Shown in pieces: positions 1 through 10,044 of a stretch of DNA of 64,000 nucleotides. This stretch comes from Cryptomeria japonica. Its lineage: Eukaryota > Streptophyta > Pinopsida > Cupressales > Cupressaceae. Every line of letters starts with the position of its first letter. Position 1 is the stretch's first letter. Location of the stretch: NCBI RefSeq assembly GCF_030272615.1, contig NC_081405.1, positions 27,174,272-27,238,271 on the forward strand, given 5' to 3'. Under the pieces are notes generated by a model, which had not been told where the DNA came from, made no database searches, and worked only from the letters and a program-made list of their open reading frames with translations. A program made the position numbers and the translations under genes.

Positions 1-1
1 G

Positions 2-1087
2 GCCATCGGGGAATAGTCTTCACAAGCTCCTTCTAGCACTGAAAATGTTACATCTGCGACCCCAAGGATTGAAGCACCGAAGGACACAACAAAGGCTACA
101 TCAGAGGTTAAAGGAACCGACCAAAGTGTTGCCTCTACCGAGCAACCTACCGAGGGTCATCAAGCCTCACAACCCATTGTTTTAGTTCAACTGACGAAAG
201 GTAAAGAAAAGAAGATGAAAAAGCATAGTTTCAAATTAGATTTGTCAAAACCAATAGTGTTTCCCAATGTTGATATATCCCAATTAAAAGGGCAAGCACT
301 CATTGAATTTGGTGAACTATGCAAATCCAAAGCCGAACAGGAGAAGCAAATGGCTATTCAAAAGAAAAAGAAAGTACTTCAGAAGGTGAAAGCACTCTTA
401 ACCGACATGCTACCTGAAGCTATAGTAACCAAAGATGCAACCATCCACATTCAACTGGATGAACTCCTAACCAAGATAGAGACATCTGGAGTAGATGCAT
501 CCGAATATTTGAGCAAGTTAAAGGACAAGGAGCTCACTGCTAAAATGATTGAAGAGGTATAGAAAGCTATTGCTATTGGCAAAGTTAAACTTGTCAAATT
601 TATTGCTGAGTTGTCCCCTCAACTCAAGCACATTCTTTATTTATTTTAGAAACTCTGTACATTCTCTCTATCCATTAAGGACATCAAAAATAAAACAGAA
701 GTAATTGAGAAAGAGATCACCGATCTCTCTAATAAGTTCACTGAGCCACATTCCATTCAGAATTTTTATACCAAGCTACAACAACTCATGGCTCAACAAT
801 TGGAACTAAGGAATGAAGAACACAAGATAAGGATGGACATAATGACACTTCAAACATTATTCCTTCCTCATCTTTCATCCATCCAAGAACAGATCAACAA
901 AGCTACCTCCCTATCCACTCAGCAAGAGGGAAGCACCTTAGATAGACTAATTTCACTGTTAGCTAACATTACAGCTCAGAATTCACTTATGGATAGTGTT
1001 AAGGATGCCCTCTCTGCTGCCCTTACCAAAGCAAAGACAAAGTACAAATACATTTTTGACCAGTTGCCACCACCGAATGGTAGCTAA
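2..1087 (+). pseudogene. C-terminal part of element G cargo ORF
   Basis: One reading frame runs from the left edge to the stop at 1,087, interrupted by stops near 14, 560 and 648. The first part is rich in Thr, Ser, Pro and Glu. From about 215 it becomes a charged helical region (KAEQEKQMAIQKKKKVL and onward) that looks like a coiled coil, followed by heptad-like stretches to the end. There is no zinc knuckle, protease, RT or integrase. Its position just before the polypurine tract, and its layout of low-complexity segment then coiled coil, match the C-terminal halves of the ORFs in elements I and J. Function unknown. It may be a structural protein of a non-autonomous retrotransposon, which is inference. 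Confidence 0.6.
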
Positions 1088-1432
1088 GTTTAGATGTTTG
1101 TCAAAAAGGGGGAGTGAGTATCATATCAAAGTATACAAGGGAATGCAGTATACAGGGGGAGTATATACCGAGCAGAACAGAGTATTCAAATACAAAGTCA
1201 GTTTTGACAGGGAACAGAGAACAGAGCAGTGAACCGAGCAGTCATCATAGAACATTGATCACCGAGCATGCAAAATCAGAGTTTTATACAGTATAGTGAT
1301 AAGGGGAGTATATCTAAATATATTATTTCATTGACTAATGTATATACTGTCTGTTTAGTCAAATTTTGCAAGTATATAGATTTTTGAGTTATGACTTTGA
1401 AAGTAGTTTTGTCAAACATCTCAACTAATGTC

Positions 1433-1444
1433 AAAAGGGGAGAT
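1433..1444 (+). other. Polypurine tract of element G
   Basis: AAAAGGGGAGAT lies directly before the LTR start TGTTAC. A second PPT-like run, AAAAAGGGGGAG, lies upstream at about 1,103-1,114. Confidence 0.75.
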
Positions 1445-2637
1445 TGTTACTACTTATTAAGTTGCCATTAGTTTTATATCCAAAGTCATTCTATATACTC
1501 TATCCAGTTACCTCCACCAAAACATTCAGTCGGTATGCACAGAACAGTTGGTTAAAGAAGAAAGTATTCACAGAGCCCAGTATACACCGAGCTATCTACC
1601 GAGTAACATTCCATGTCTACCGAGCAACAATAATGATACACTGAGTTGATATACACAGAGTGAAATGTTTTACCAGATTCATTGAACCTAGACACACATG
1701 TGGAGACGTGTTACAAGATCGAGGAACATAGAACCGTTATCACATTGGAAATTGCACTTAAGGATTGTGTATGATTTTGAGGTCATCTAACCAATGAAAT
1801 ATTTTGTATGGTTATTCATTCGATAAATCATGTTTTTAAGATCGAAGCAATGAATCAGATCACCGACATAAGAGATCTATTCATACAACATGGATTGAGA
1901 TCAGATAGAAGAATATAGTGATAGAGAGAGAGAGAGAGAAATATAAAGGTGTATGAAGCAAGACATGTGTGATACATAAGAAAGCACTGAGTGTTATGAC
2001 TGTTATAGAGACACAGAGGTCACCGAGAAGGATTTCAAAGAACAGTCAAAGAACAGAGTAAACATAAGGGTTTACCGAGTTACTTTATGGGTTACCGAGG
2101 TATGCTATAAGCAAGGTAATCTCACTTTGAGCACATAGAATTTTCTCTAACATTTCAGATGTAAAGTTGTAGATATTTGTAATGATTTATTGTAATATTT
2201 TGAAGTTGTAAGAGAAACCTTTAACATGGTAAAAGACTCTAACAAATTCTATAAATTGTAAAGCCTTTAACTAGGTGCATCATTTAGAATAAGTGTTGTA
2301 AAATCCTTTAGCAAGGTGGATCTAAAGATCTTAATTCTCCTAACAGGGTAAGCTATCCGAAATAGCTGAACATGTAGCTCTAACTGAGCACTCTTTATTA
2401 TTGCAGTAGTGAAGTTGTGGGTGCCATCCCCACCATAGTTTTTCTCTCTAACCAAGAGTTTTTGCGTAACCAAAATATATGTGTTATGGAGTGAATCATG
2501 TATGATTGTTATCTATTTGTTTTAGTTTTATGTTATGTTGCAACAGTTTTTGGTTTATGCATAACAATGAAGTTATTATTGATAAAAGGTTTTGAAGTAC
2601 TGATTCACCCCTCCCCTCTCAGTACATTAGCTTTCCA
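1445..2637 (+). repeat. 3' LTR of element G
   Basis: Starts TGTTAC after the polypurine tract and ends near TTTCCA at about 2,637. It has a (GA)n run at 1,923-1,939 immediately followed by a TATA-like ATATAAAGG at 1,940, a plausible LTR promoter. The U5 half has repeated CCTTTAAC-A-GGT blocks (2,217-2,340) and a segment resembling the conserved GGTTTTTCCC...GGGTTTCCAC region seen in the LTRs of H, I and J. The words ACCGAG and CCGAG recur throughout, as in H. No second copy is in the window to confirm the boundaries. Confidence 0.7.
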
Positions 2638-5299
2638 TATTGGGCCTAATAGAACTAAACTTCAAATCTGTCTTCATCTTCTTCCAAAGTGTTCTCCAAA
2701 AATAGCCAACAAACTTAGTGTCTCTGTCTAAAACTATGCTCTTAGGTAATCCATGCAATCTCACTACTTCCTTGAAAAATAGGTCTGCTACATGTAATGA
2801 ATCTGATGTCTTCTTACAAGGTATTAAATGAGCCATCTTCGAGAATCTATCCACTACCACAAATATAGAATCATTCCCTCTCGGTGTTTTAGGCAATCCA
2901 AGTATGAAATCCATGCTTATATCCTCCCAAGGTCTTACCGGTACTGTCAAAGGTTTATGCAATCCCACATTCTGACTACTACCCTTTGCAACTTGACAAA
3001 CTCTACAACTTTGCACATATTTCCTAACATCCTTATGAATCTAGGGCCAAAAGTAACGCTCACTCACCAATGCTATTGTTTTCTCAATACCAAAATGTTT
3101 GGCTAATCCTCCACTGTGTTTTTCCTTTATCAAATTATCTCTCATATAAGTCTTAGGTATGCACAAATGAACTCCTTTGAATAACATCTCATCCTGAATG
3201 AAGTAATCCAACCACTTTCTTCTATCTACCGTAACCGGTTCTCTACATGCTCTCCAAGGTTCTGCAAAATCCGGGTCATCATCATACAAGATCTTCAATT
3301 CCTCAAATCCTAATACTATCACTCTCATCTCTGTCATCAAATTCCTTCTCTTACTCAATGCATCAGGAACTTTGTTTGATTTCCCAATTCTATGCTTCAA
3401 CACAAAGGTGTAACTCTGCAAAAATTCTACCTATCTCATATGTCTTTGATTCAACTTACTTTGACTGTTCAAATACTGCAAGGCTTGATCATCCATTTAC
3501 AACACAAACTCCTTAGGCAACACGTAATGTCTCTATTTCTTCAAGGCTTGAACTATGGCATAAAATTCTTGATCATGCACTAAATATCTCCTCTAGGCAT
3601 CATTTAATTTCTCACTAAAATAAGCTACTAATCTCCCTTCCTGACTCAAGACTGCTCCTATTGTTGTTCCACTTGCATCACAATCCACTTGAAATACTTT
3701 ATTAAAATCCAATAAAGCCAACATAGGCTACTCAGTCACCTTCTGTTTCAACAATTCAAAATTTTTGTTTCCTCCAGTGGTCCACTTGAATTCCTTTTGA
3801 TCTTCCATCATGGTCTCAACCATAGGGTTACAAACTGAACTGAAATTTCTGATGAACTTCCGGTAGAAACTTGCCAATCCATGAAATGATCTTACCTCTC
3901 CAATGCTTTCTGGTGTAGGTCACTCAACAATTTCTTTTACTTTCTCACGGTCCATCTTCAAACCATCCTTAGATATCACAAATCCCAAATAGACTTGTTC
4001 TTCCTTCATGAAGGTACACTTCTTAAGATTTATCAACAACTTTTCTTCCCTAAACCTCTGCAAAATTTGTCTCAAATGCAACAAATTCTCCTCTTTTGTC
4101 TTACTGAAAATCAGAATGTCATCCAAATATACAATAACAAACTTACCCAATAATTTCTTCAATACCTCATTCATCAGCCTCATGAAAGTACTCGGTGCAT
4201 TAGTTAACCCAAAAGAAATCACCAACCATTCATATAGTCCTTCATTTGTCTTGAATTTTGTCTTCCACTCATCTCCTTCTCTTATCCTAATCTGATGATA
4301 TCCACTCTTCAAGTCTATCTTTGTAAAGTATTTTGCTCCGCTCAAACAGTCCATTATGTCATCCATCCTAGGCAAAGGAAACTAGTATTTCACTATGATC
4401 TTGTTTATTGCTCTCTGAAATCGGTGCACATTCTCCACTCTCCATTCTTCTTAGGTGCTAATATTGATGGTACTGCACAAGGGCTCTTCTCTGATCAAAC
4501 CTTTCTTTAATAGCTCTTCATTCTCTATTGATGTCATTCGGCATGCAACTTTTTTAGGCAAAGTAGCTTCGGGAACCAGGTCCATGTAATGACTGGTACT
4601 TCTCACAGGTGGCAATCCATCAGGCACATTATCTGAAATGATGTCTTCATATTCTGTCAACAAATCTTTTATCTCTTCTAGTTGTTCCTCTTCATGCTCT
4701 GGATTCTCAGTCTTCTTAGGAACTAAGGCAAAACACACATTCTCATGTCTCAATCCATCTAGGAATTTCTTTCCATCCACCAAACAGATTCTATCATTCA
4801 TACATACTTCATTCTTCAAAGGTTCCTCCAAGGGAAACATGGTTTGGTTCATCCCATTGGCCACAATAGTGTATGTATTCTTCCTCCCATCATGTATTGC
4901 CTGTCTGTCAAACTGCCAAGGTCTACCCAACAAAAGATGACAAATATCTATAGGCATAATATCACACAAGACTTTATCATGATAATTCCCAATTTTCAAT
5001 TTCACCAAACATTGCTCACTTACTAACAACTTTTGTTCATCCTAAATCCATGCTATCTGATAAGGCTTAAGGTGCTTCAATCTTTCCAAATTCAACTTAT
5101 TAACCATCTCTTCTGAAACAAGATTATCTGAACTACCAGCATCAATAAAAACTTTACAACACTTACCGGACAACTTACATCTGGTCTTGAATAAATTATT
5201 TCTTAGCAAGGGCTCTTCATCTCTCCCGATATGACACAAATCTCTCCTCATCATCAATAGTTCTCCATCTTCTGGTTTGTTATATGATCTGGTGGGGTT
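2638..5299 (-). pseudogene. pol: Gypsy pol (protease-RT-RNase H-integrase), element F
   Basis: A single minus-strand frame with several stops. The aspartic protease retains D-A-G at 5,135-5,143 (IDAGSSDNLVS). RT shows [12 protein letters not shown] and the catalytic YLDD at 4,118-4,129; the usual VMPFGL is changed to VISFGL. RNase H is decayed between about 3,900 and 3,430 and ends at PDALSKR. Integrase has its zinc-binding H (KHSGGLAKHFG) and C residues (CRVCQ), then the first two catalytic Asp (SMDFILGLP and DRDTKF). The catalytic Glu lies beyond the G insertion. It would polymerise and integrate element cDNA if intact; with multiple stops it is dead. Confidence 0.88.
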
Positions 5300-6289
5300 T
5301 TCTTCCACCACTGTTTCTCTGCTGGTATTCTCTGTCTTCTTACACTCAAAAGCACGATGTCCTTCTCCTCCACACTTATAGAAAGTTCCTCTAAATACCC
5401 TCTTGTCTTGTCTTTTGTCATCTCTTCCAAAATTCTCATTTTGGTAGCCATCTGGTTCTCTTCCTCCGGTAGAAATTTCTATCATCTTTCCAGTATGAAT
5501 TACCTTCTTTGTTCACTTCTTTGTCTTTGTTATGATCTGTATAGGTTCCTCTACCTCCGGTATATCCTCTTCCTCCTTGAAATCTTCCTCCAGAAAACCT
5601 TCCACCTTTGCCTCTCTACCTCTGCTCATGTCTTTTGTTTAGCTTCTCTTCTGCCTTCAGGGCATACTAGTAAGCCTCTTCAACACTCTGTAATTTAATC
5701 AAACTAAGTTCATCTTGTATAGACATCCACAATCCATTCAAATATCTTGCAACTTGTTCAACTTCATCATTGACATGTCTAGATCTGATATTCAACTTGT
5801 AAAATGCTTTGGTGTATTCCTTCACACTAGATTCCTTCTGTCTCAAATTCTGCAACTTCCAGAATAGATTCACTTGATAATCAGCTGGCATAAGTTTTGA
5901 TTTCAACTTAGCAACCATCTAATCCCATCTCTTGATTTACCTCTTCTTTGTCTATCAACCTACAAATGCTCCCACCAAAGAGATGCATGACCTTTCAACC
6001 GGGTATAGTCATATTTCACCTTCCTTTCTTCTACAGTGTTTTCAAAAGCAAAATATTTCTTCATCTCCGAGATCCAATCCATCAATTCATCCAAATCCAA
6101 CTTTTCATCATATTTTGGTGGGGTAAAATGAGGTTTAGTATTCTCCCTACTCAAAACCCTCAAAAATATTTCATCATCTGAGTCAACCATCAGTGGGTTT
6201 ACTTGTTTTGTCAGGGCTTCTTCTCCTTCATCTTCACTTACATCTTCAATGTGTCGGCCTCTTCTCTGGTTTGTCTCCATGGCTTCCAA
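5300..6289 (-). pseudogene. gag: Gypsy gag, element F
   Basis: Starts at the Met at 6,289 (MEAMETNQRRGR), shortly after the PBS. It has an acidic N-terminus, then the retrotransposon gag region with LKGHASLWWEHL (compare the family signature A-x-x-WW). A frameshift near 5,940 moves it to a second frame (5,667-5,918), and it returns near 5,485. The zinc knuckle at 5,342-5,385 reads FYKCGGEGHRAFEC: the first Cys of CCHC is Phe, so zinc binding is lost. Gag and protease regions are then continuous, with no stop between knuckle and protease, as expected for a single gag-pol polyprotein. Confidence 0.85.
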
Positions 6290-6471
6290 CCGGGCTATTA
6301 TTCCTCACAACATTTCCATCACAACGGGGTATGCATTCCCATGTGCTCCACCATTCCTAGTTCCTCTTCACACCATCTTTACATCAGTCCTCTACAACTG
6401 CAGGTCGGATCCACAGTCTGCCACCCTACAAAAAAATTCTCAGGACAACACAATCTCCGTAACGAAAGCTT

Positions 6472-6483
6472 TCTCTAATACCA
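6472..6483 (-). other. Primer binding site of element F
   Basis: Minus strand reads TGGTATTAGAGA two bases after the LTR end. It resembles the initiator-tRNA-Met PBS TGGTATCAGAGC with changes. Confidence 0.7.
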
Positions 6484-6485
6484 CT

Positions 6486-7259
6486 TGAAGCAGTCACCAG
6501 ATAGGAGAGATCTCAAAGAGATCAGTCCAAACCGGTCAGAAATAGTAAACACAATGAAAACACAGGGACATGATGGAGGAAATGCAAAACAAATTAAATT
6601 ATATCATGAAAACTTATTACAACCAACCGCTAACAACCGGGTTATAGAAACTGGTTCACAGGTCTGCTAAAACATGTTCAAAATATAGAACATGTCACAA
6701 CTGAGACCTGAAATCTTAAAATCTATCTTCTATGCTCAGTCTAACTTCTTCATTACACTCTAATGCTCTATTAAAATTATTTATATGATCCAAGGGGATC
6801 CGGTAGGCCCAAAAAAGGGATCAAAACCCGAAGAACAAGACCTAACATGCAAAACCAACAAGGTTGACCTCTGCCAAAGAAATTCCTCCAGAAAATCCAA
6901 AGGATGAAGTGTAGATCACGGTAAAAGGTCGGCCACATGCTAAGGAACATCAAAATCAATGCTCAAGGCTCCGCAAGCTACATAAGGGATCTAGTAGATC
7001 ACCAATGCAAATAGGTCTAGGCAACCGGTAACAAAAAAATTGTCTCGAAAACCGGTAGCAATAAATTGCTAGAAAATGATCCAAATACTCCACATTTTGG
7101 GAATAAGGAAGATGATCAGGTATTCAAGCAAAATCCAACTCCACAGGTTCCAGTGAGCCAAATCCGAGACACACAGAAAGAAATGTTGAAATTGCAAACA
7201 AAAAGGAAATTTTTTTGGTTGATGCAAGAATTCTATGAACCGGGTATGCTATTGCATCA
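6486..7259 (-). repeat. 5' LTR of element F
   Basis: 774 bp. On the minus strand it starts TGATGCAATAGC, directly after the copia E coding sequence, and ends GACTGCTTCA just before the PBS. Plus-strand ends are TG and CA, as expected for an LTR. It contains several ACCGG words. No partner LTR in the window. Confidence 0.8.
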
Positions 7260-8534
7260 AACTTTAACTTTGTTAGTGATAGGATTGTAAACTCTATATG
7301 CTTTAGAATGTTCATCATAACCAACAAATATATATGGAGAAGATTTAGAATCTAATTTGTGCCTTTTTTGTTTAGGTTTATGAACATAAACAATGGAACC
7401 AAAAATCCTTAAATGCTTTAAATTGGGCTTTCTACTAGACCAAGCTTCTTCGAGAGTTATATCCTTTAAGGCTTTGGTAGGTGTTCTATAAATAAGATAT
7501 GTAACACAAGCCATAGCTTCAGCCCAAAATTTATAATGCATATTCTTAGCATGCAATAAACATCTAGCCATTTCAACAATGGTTCTATGCCTCCTTTCCG
7601 CTACACCATTTTGTTGAGGTGTATAGGGAATAGTAAGCTCATGTTTAATACCAAAAGATTTCGAATAACCATTAAATGAATTATTAACATATTCCTTACC
7701 ATTATCAGTTCTAGGGATTTTAATCTTAAAACTAGATTGCCTTTCAAAAATTATATGAAATTTAGTAAACACATCAAGAACTTGATCCTTGCTATGAAGG
7801 AAATAGATCCAAGTTCTCCTAGAGAAATCATCAACAAATGTAAGTTCATACCTTGATCCTTGGATGGAGGTATTCTCCATGGGTCCCAAAAGGTCACTAT
7901 GAACAAGGTGCAATTTATGATTTGCCCTCCATGATTGACCATGAGGAAAGGGCTCCCTATGCATCTTACCACTCATGCATCTTGTGCATACAATCTTAGA
8001 AGGAACAATGCTAGGCAATCCATCTACCATATTTTATTTTTGCATCAAGGCAATATTATTAGAATTTATGTGGCCAAGTCTTTCATGCCAAACATTAAAA
8101 TCAATGGTAGTAAGCAAAAAATACTTTGAACAACCAAACTCATAAAATTTGAATAAGTTATCATTGTCCATTTTAGCATTAGCAATAACTTGGTTATTCT
8201 TTGGATCAATGATATAACACATCCTTATAGAATTCAATCTTATAATCTTGGCAAAGCTTAGCAACAAAAAAAATAAATTTAATTTTAATTCAGGAACATA
8301 AAGAACATCATGTAATTTACCATTAGGCACATTGACATCACCAATAGCTTCTACTTTACAAGTATAATTGTTAGCAAGTTGAACAGGAATATTCAAAGTA
8401 TTGGGATGCATAGAATCAAAAATTTGTTTATGAGAAGTAACATGTTGAGGTGCACCAGAATCAATAATCCATTCAAGAGGCTTTAAAATATTGTAACTAC
8501 AAGTAAATGCATGATGAGATGAATTACCATTATG
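7260..8534 (-). pseudogene. pol: Copia protease and integrase, element E
   Basis: Protease motif DSGAPQHV has its D-S-G at 8,454-8,462. The GAG-pre-integrase region follows, with VWHERLGHINSNN and CTRCMSGKMHR forming the zinc-binding HHCC. The integrase core has the D, D and E residues (HSDLLGPM, PRTDNGKEY, NGVAERRHRTI), then the conserved LRIFGSIVYVH and FVGYDEHSKAYRVYNP of copia integrase C-termini. Only one obvious stop occurs (near 8,034), between zinc domain and core. The piece ends at TNKVKV, where the F LTR begins, so RT is missing here. Protease-integrase-RT order defines copia. Confidence 0.9.
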
Positions 8535-8892
8535 ATTACTGTTATCGCTATTTAGAATTTTGGGTGATTCTTCTTTTCAACCCTTTTAATTTTTGGCTTT
8601 CCTAGTTTCTTTCTGTTCCTAAGGGTTGTTAATCTAAGGGTTTAGGGTTTTTGCAAATTCACCCTTTTTCCATATTGTAAGCCCTGTGTTCCTTTTTCTT
8701 GTTACCTTTTTCCACTTAAGTCAAAGGGTCGGTCCATTGTTAGAAAAGGGGTCCCTTTTGAGGTCTTTGCCTAGGCGGGATATAACATTCTGTTTAATTT
8801 ATGCCCGTTTCTTAGGTTTTATTTCATTTTAACTTGTCTACCGGGTGTTGTAATGCTCGTGCCTCTTCTTATTGATCCAATGGTTGGTGCTC

Positions 8893-9735
8893 TTTCGCAA
8901 TGAAAAGATGTGTGAAGTTTACTCTTCACAAAATAGTGAAAAGGCGGTGGGCCCCGCAGGTAAGTGGCTCCCGAGTTAAAGACCGATCAACTTGAAGTTG
9001 ATCGGACACCGCACGTTGTTTCGCAATGTGAAGTAACACGATGTTTATCCTTCGCGAAACAACAAAACCGAGTTGGCTGTTACATGGTGGATTAGGTGGC
9101 AATACAATTGGATGTGCGACTAAGAAAGAACATGATTTGTAAATGGGACACGTGGCTCCAAATGGATTTCCAGATTAGTCTGTTTGATAAAGTGGCGGGG
9201 TTGGTGAAATTCATGGTGCAGTGAGACACGTGGTAGTTTAGATGTGGAGACTGGCAGATTTCTTGGGCAAATAAGTGACAACCACATGGAAGATATTTGT
9301 CAGAGGTTTGCAAACAAGTGGATTTGTGCAGAGAGCCCACTTTAAAGGCTAAAGAAACTAAAGGTCGAGAAACTTGAAGTTGATCTGATGTTGTGCATTG
9401 TTTCGCATTGCGAAGGTGCAAGATGTTTACCTTTTGCGAAACGGCGAAAAACCGCTAGCAGTGGCGGTCACAGTCAGTTGTAAAGACAAGCAGTCACAAT
9501 GAATGATAAAGGTCGAGTGGTTAGTTGCTGATCTGATGATGCACGCTACTTCGCATTGCGAAGATGCACAAAGTTTACTCTTCGCGAAAGGGCGAAAGGA
9601 TGGTGGGGCCCATTTCTAAGGAATGATGACTCGGGTAAGGTAAAGAACATGCATGTCTTGCATGATCTAACGACAGACGTTGTTTCACAATGAAAAGATG
9701 TGCGAAGTTTAATCTTTGTGAAACAACGAAAAGGC
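8893..9735 (+). repeat. Five diverged palindromic TTTCGC...GCGAAA repeats
   Basis: Five copies of a ~52-bp module begin near 8,893, 9,018, 9,399, 9,549 and 9,679. The consensus begins TTTCGCAATGCGAAGATG, continues with GTTTACTCTTCGCGAAAC and ends in CGAAAAGG. Each contains short inverted TTCGC/GCGAA words and could fold into small hairpins. Most copies are preceded by a GATCTGATG..GCAC-like block, with spacers of about 70-330 bp. The region is more CpG-rich than its surroundings. Position upstream of the long ORF suggests a promoter, or binding sites for an element-encoded protein; both are inference. Confidence 0.75.
9149..9232 (+). promoter_or_regulatory. Two G-box (CACGTG) motifs in element A 5' region
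   Basis: GGGACACGTGGCTCC has its CACGTG core at 9,149-9,154, and GAGACACGTGGTAG has one at 9,227-9,232. ACACGTGGC is the form bound by plant bZIP factors in abscisic-acid-responsive promoters. Two within 85 bp, inside the palindromic repeat array, suggest a promoter region, but I cannot show activity. Confidence 0.4.
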
Positions 9736-10044
9736 AAAACACTTAGAAAATTTATGTGGTCCGTTGGAGCCATTTTTTCAATTCAATTACGAATTAATTA
9801 CCAAAGCATGTGGCTTAATTGTTTCTAATAAATGCTCGGTTGCCATAATAATCTTCACATCAGTTGAAGCTTTGGCATGAATTCGAGGAATCTTGCAGAG
9901 GAACCAGTGCACAGAGCGAAATTTTTCAAGTAACAAGTAAGTTTCTGCAAATTGCTTGACAGTTACAATTTGATTGGTATCACTGGGTGTTTGATTTCTC
10001 AAAGAATCTGTCTGAGATTTATTTGAAATAATTGTATTTCTGGG

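Larger units (their letters stand above)
1..2637 (+). mobile_element. Element G: 3' part of a non-autonomous copia-like LTR element
   Basis: Contains the end of a long coiled-coil ORF, a polypurine tract and a complete 3' LTR, all on the plus strand. The 5' part lies left of the window. The right end abuts the integrase of gypsy element F, and TATTG at 2,638-2,642 is the expected 5-bp target duplication. The motif TGATTCACCCC followed by CTCAGTA near the LTR end is shared with elements I and J, and the ORF type is the same. No gag or pol is visible in this part. The exact right end is inferred from TG...CA and could be off by some bases. Confidence 0.75.
2638..7259 (-). mobile_element. Element F: Ty3/gypsy retrotransposon, 3' end interrupted
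   Basis: Order on the minus strand is 5' LTR, PBS, gag, protease, RT, RNase H, integrase. It is cut at 2,638 by element G, so the end of integrase and the 3' LTR should lie left of the window. The 5' LTR abuts the integrase-to-RT linker of copia element E, directly after residues TNKVKV. AACTT at 7,260-7,264 is the expected target duplication. Because integrase follows RT, this is gypsy order. Whether it had a chromodomain cannot be seen. Confidence 0.85.

Noticed and set aside
9092-9773. Minus-strand ORFs of 75-109 codons
   Set aside because: Antisense readings of the palindromic repeat array; Cys/His-rich composition comes from the repeat words.
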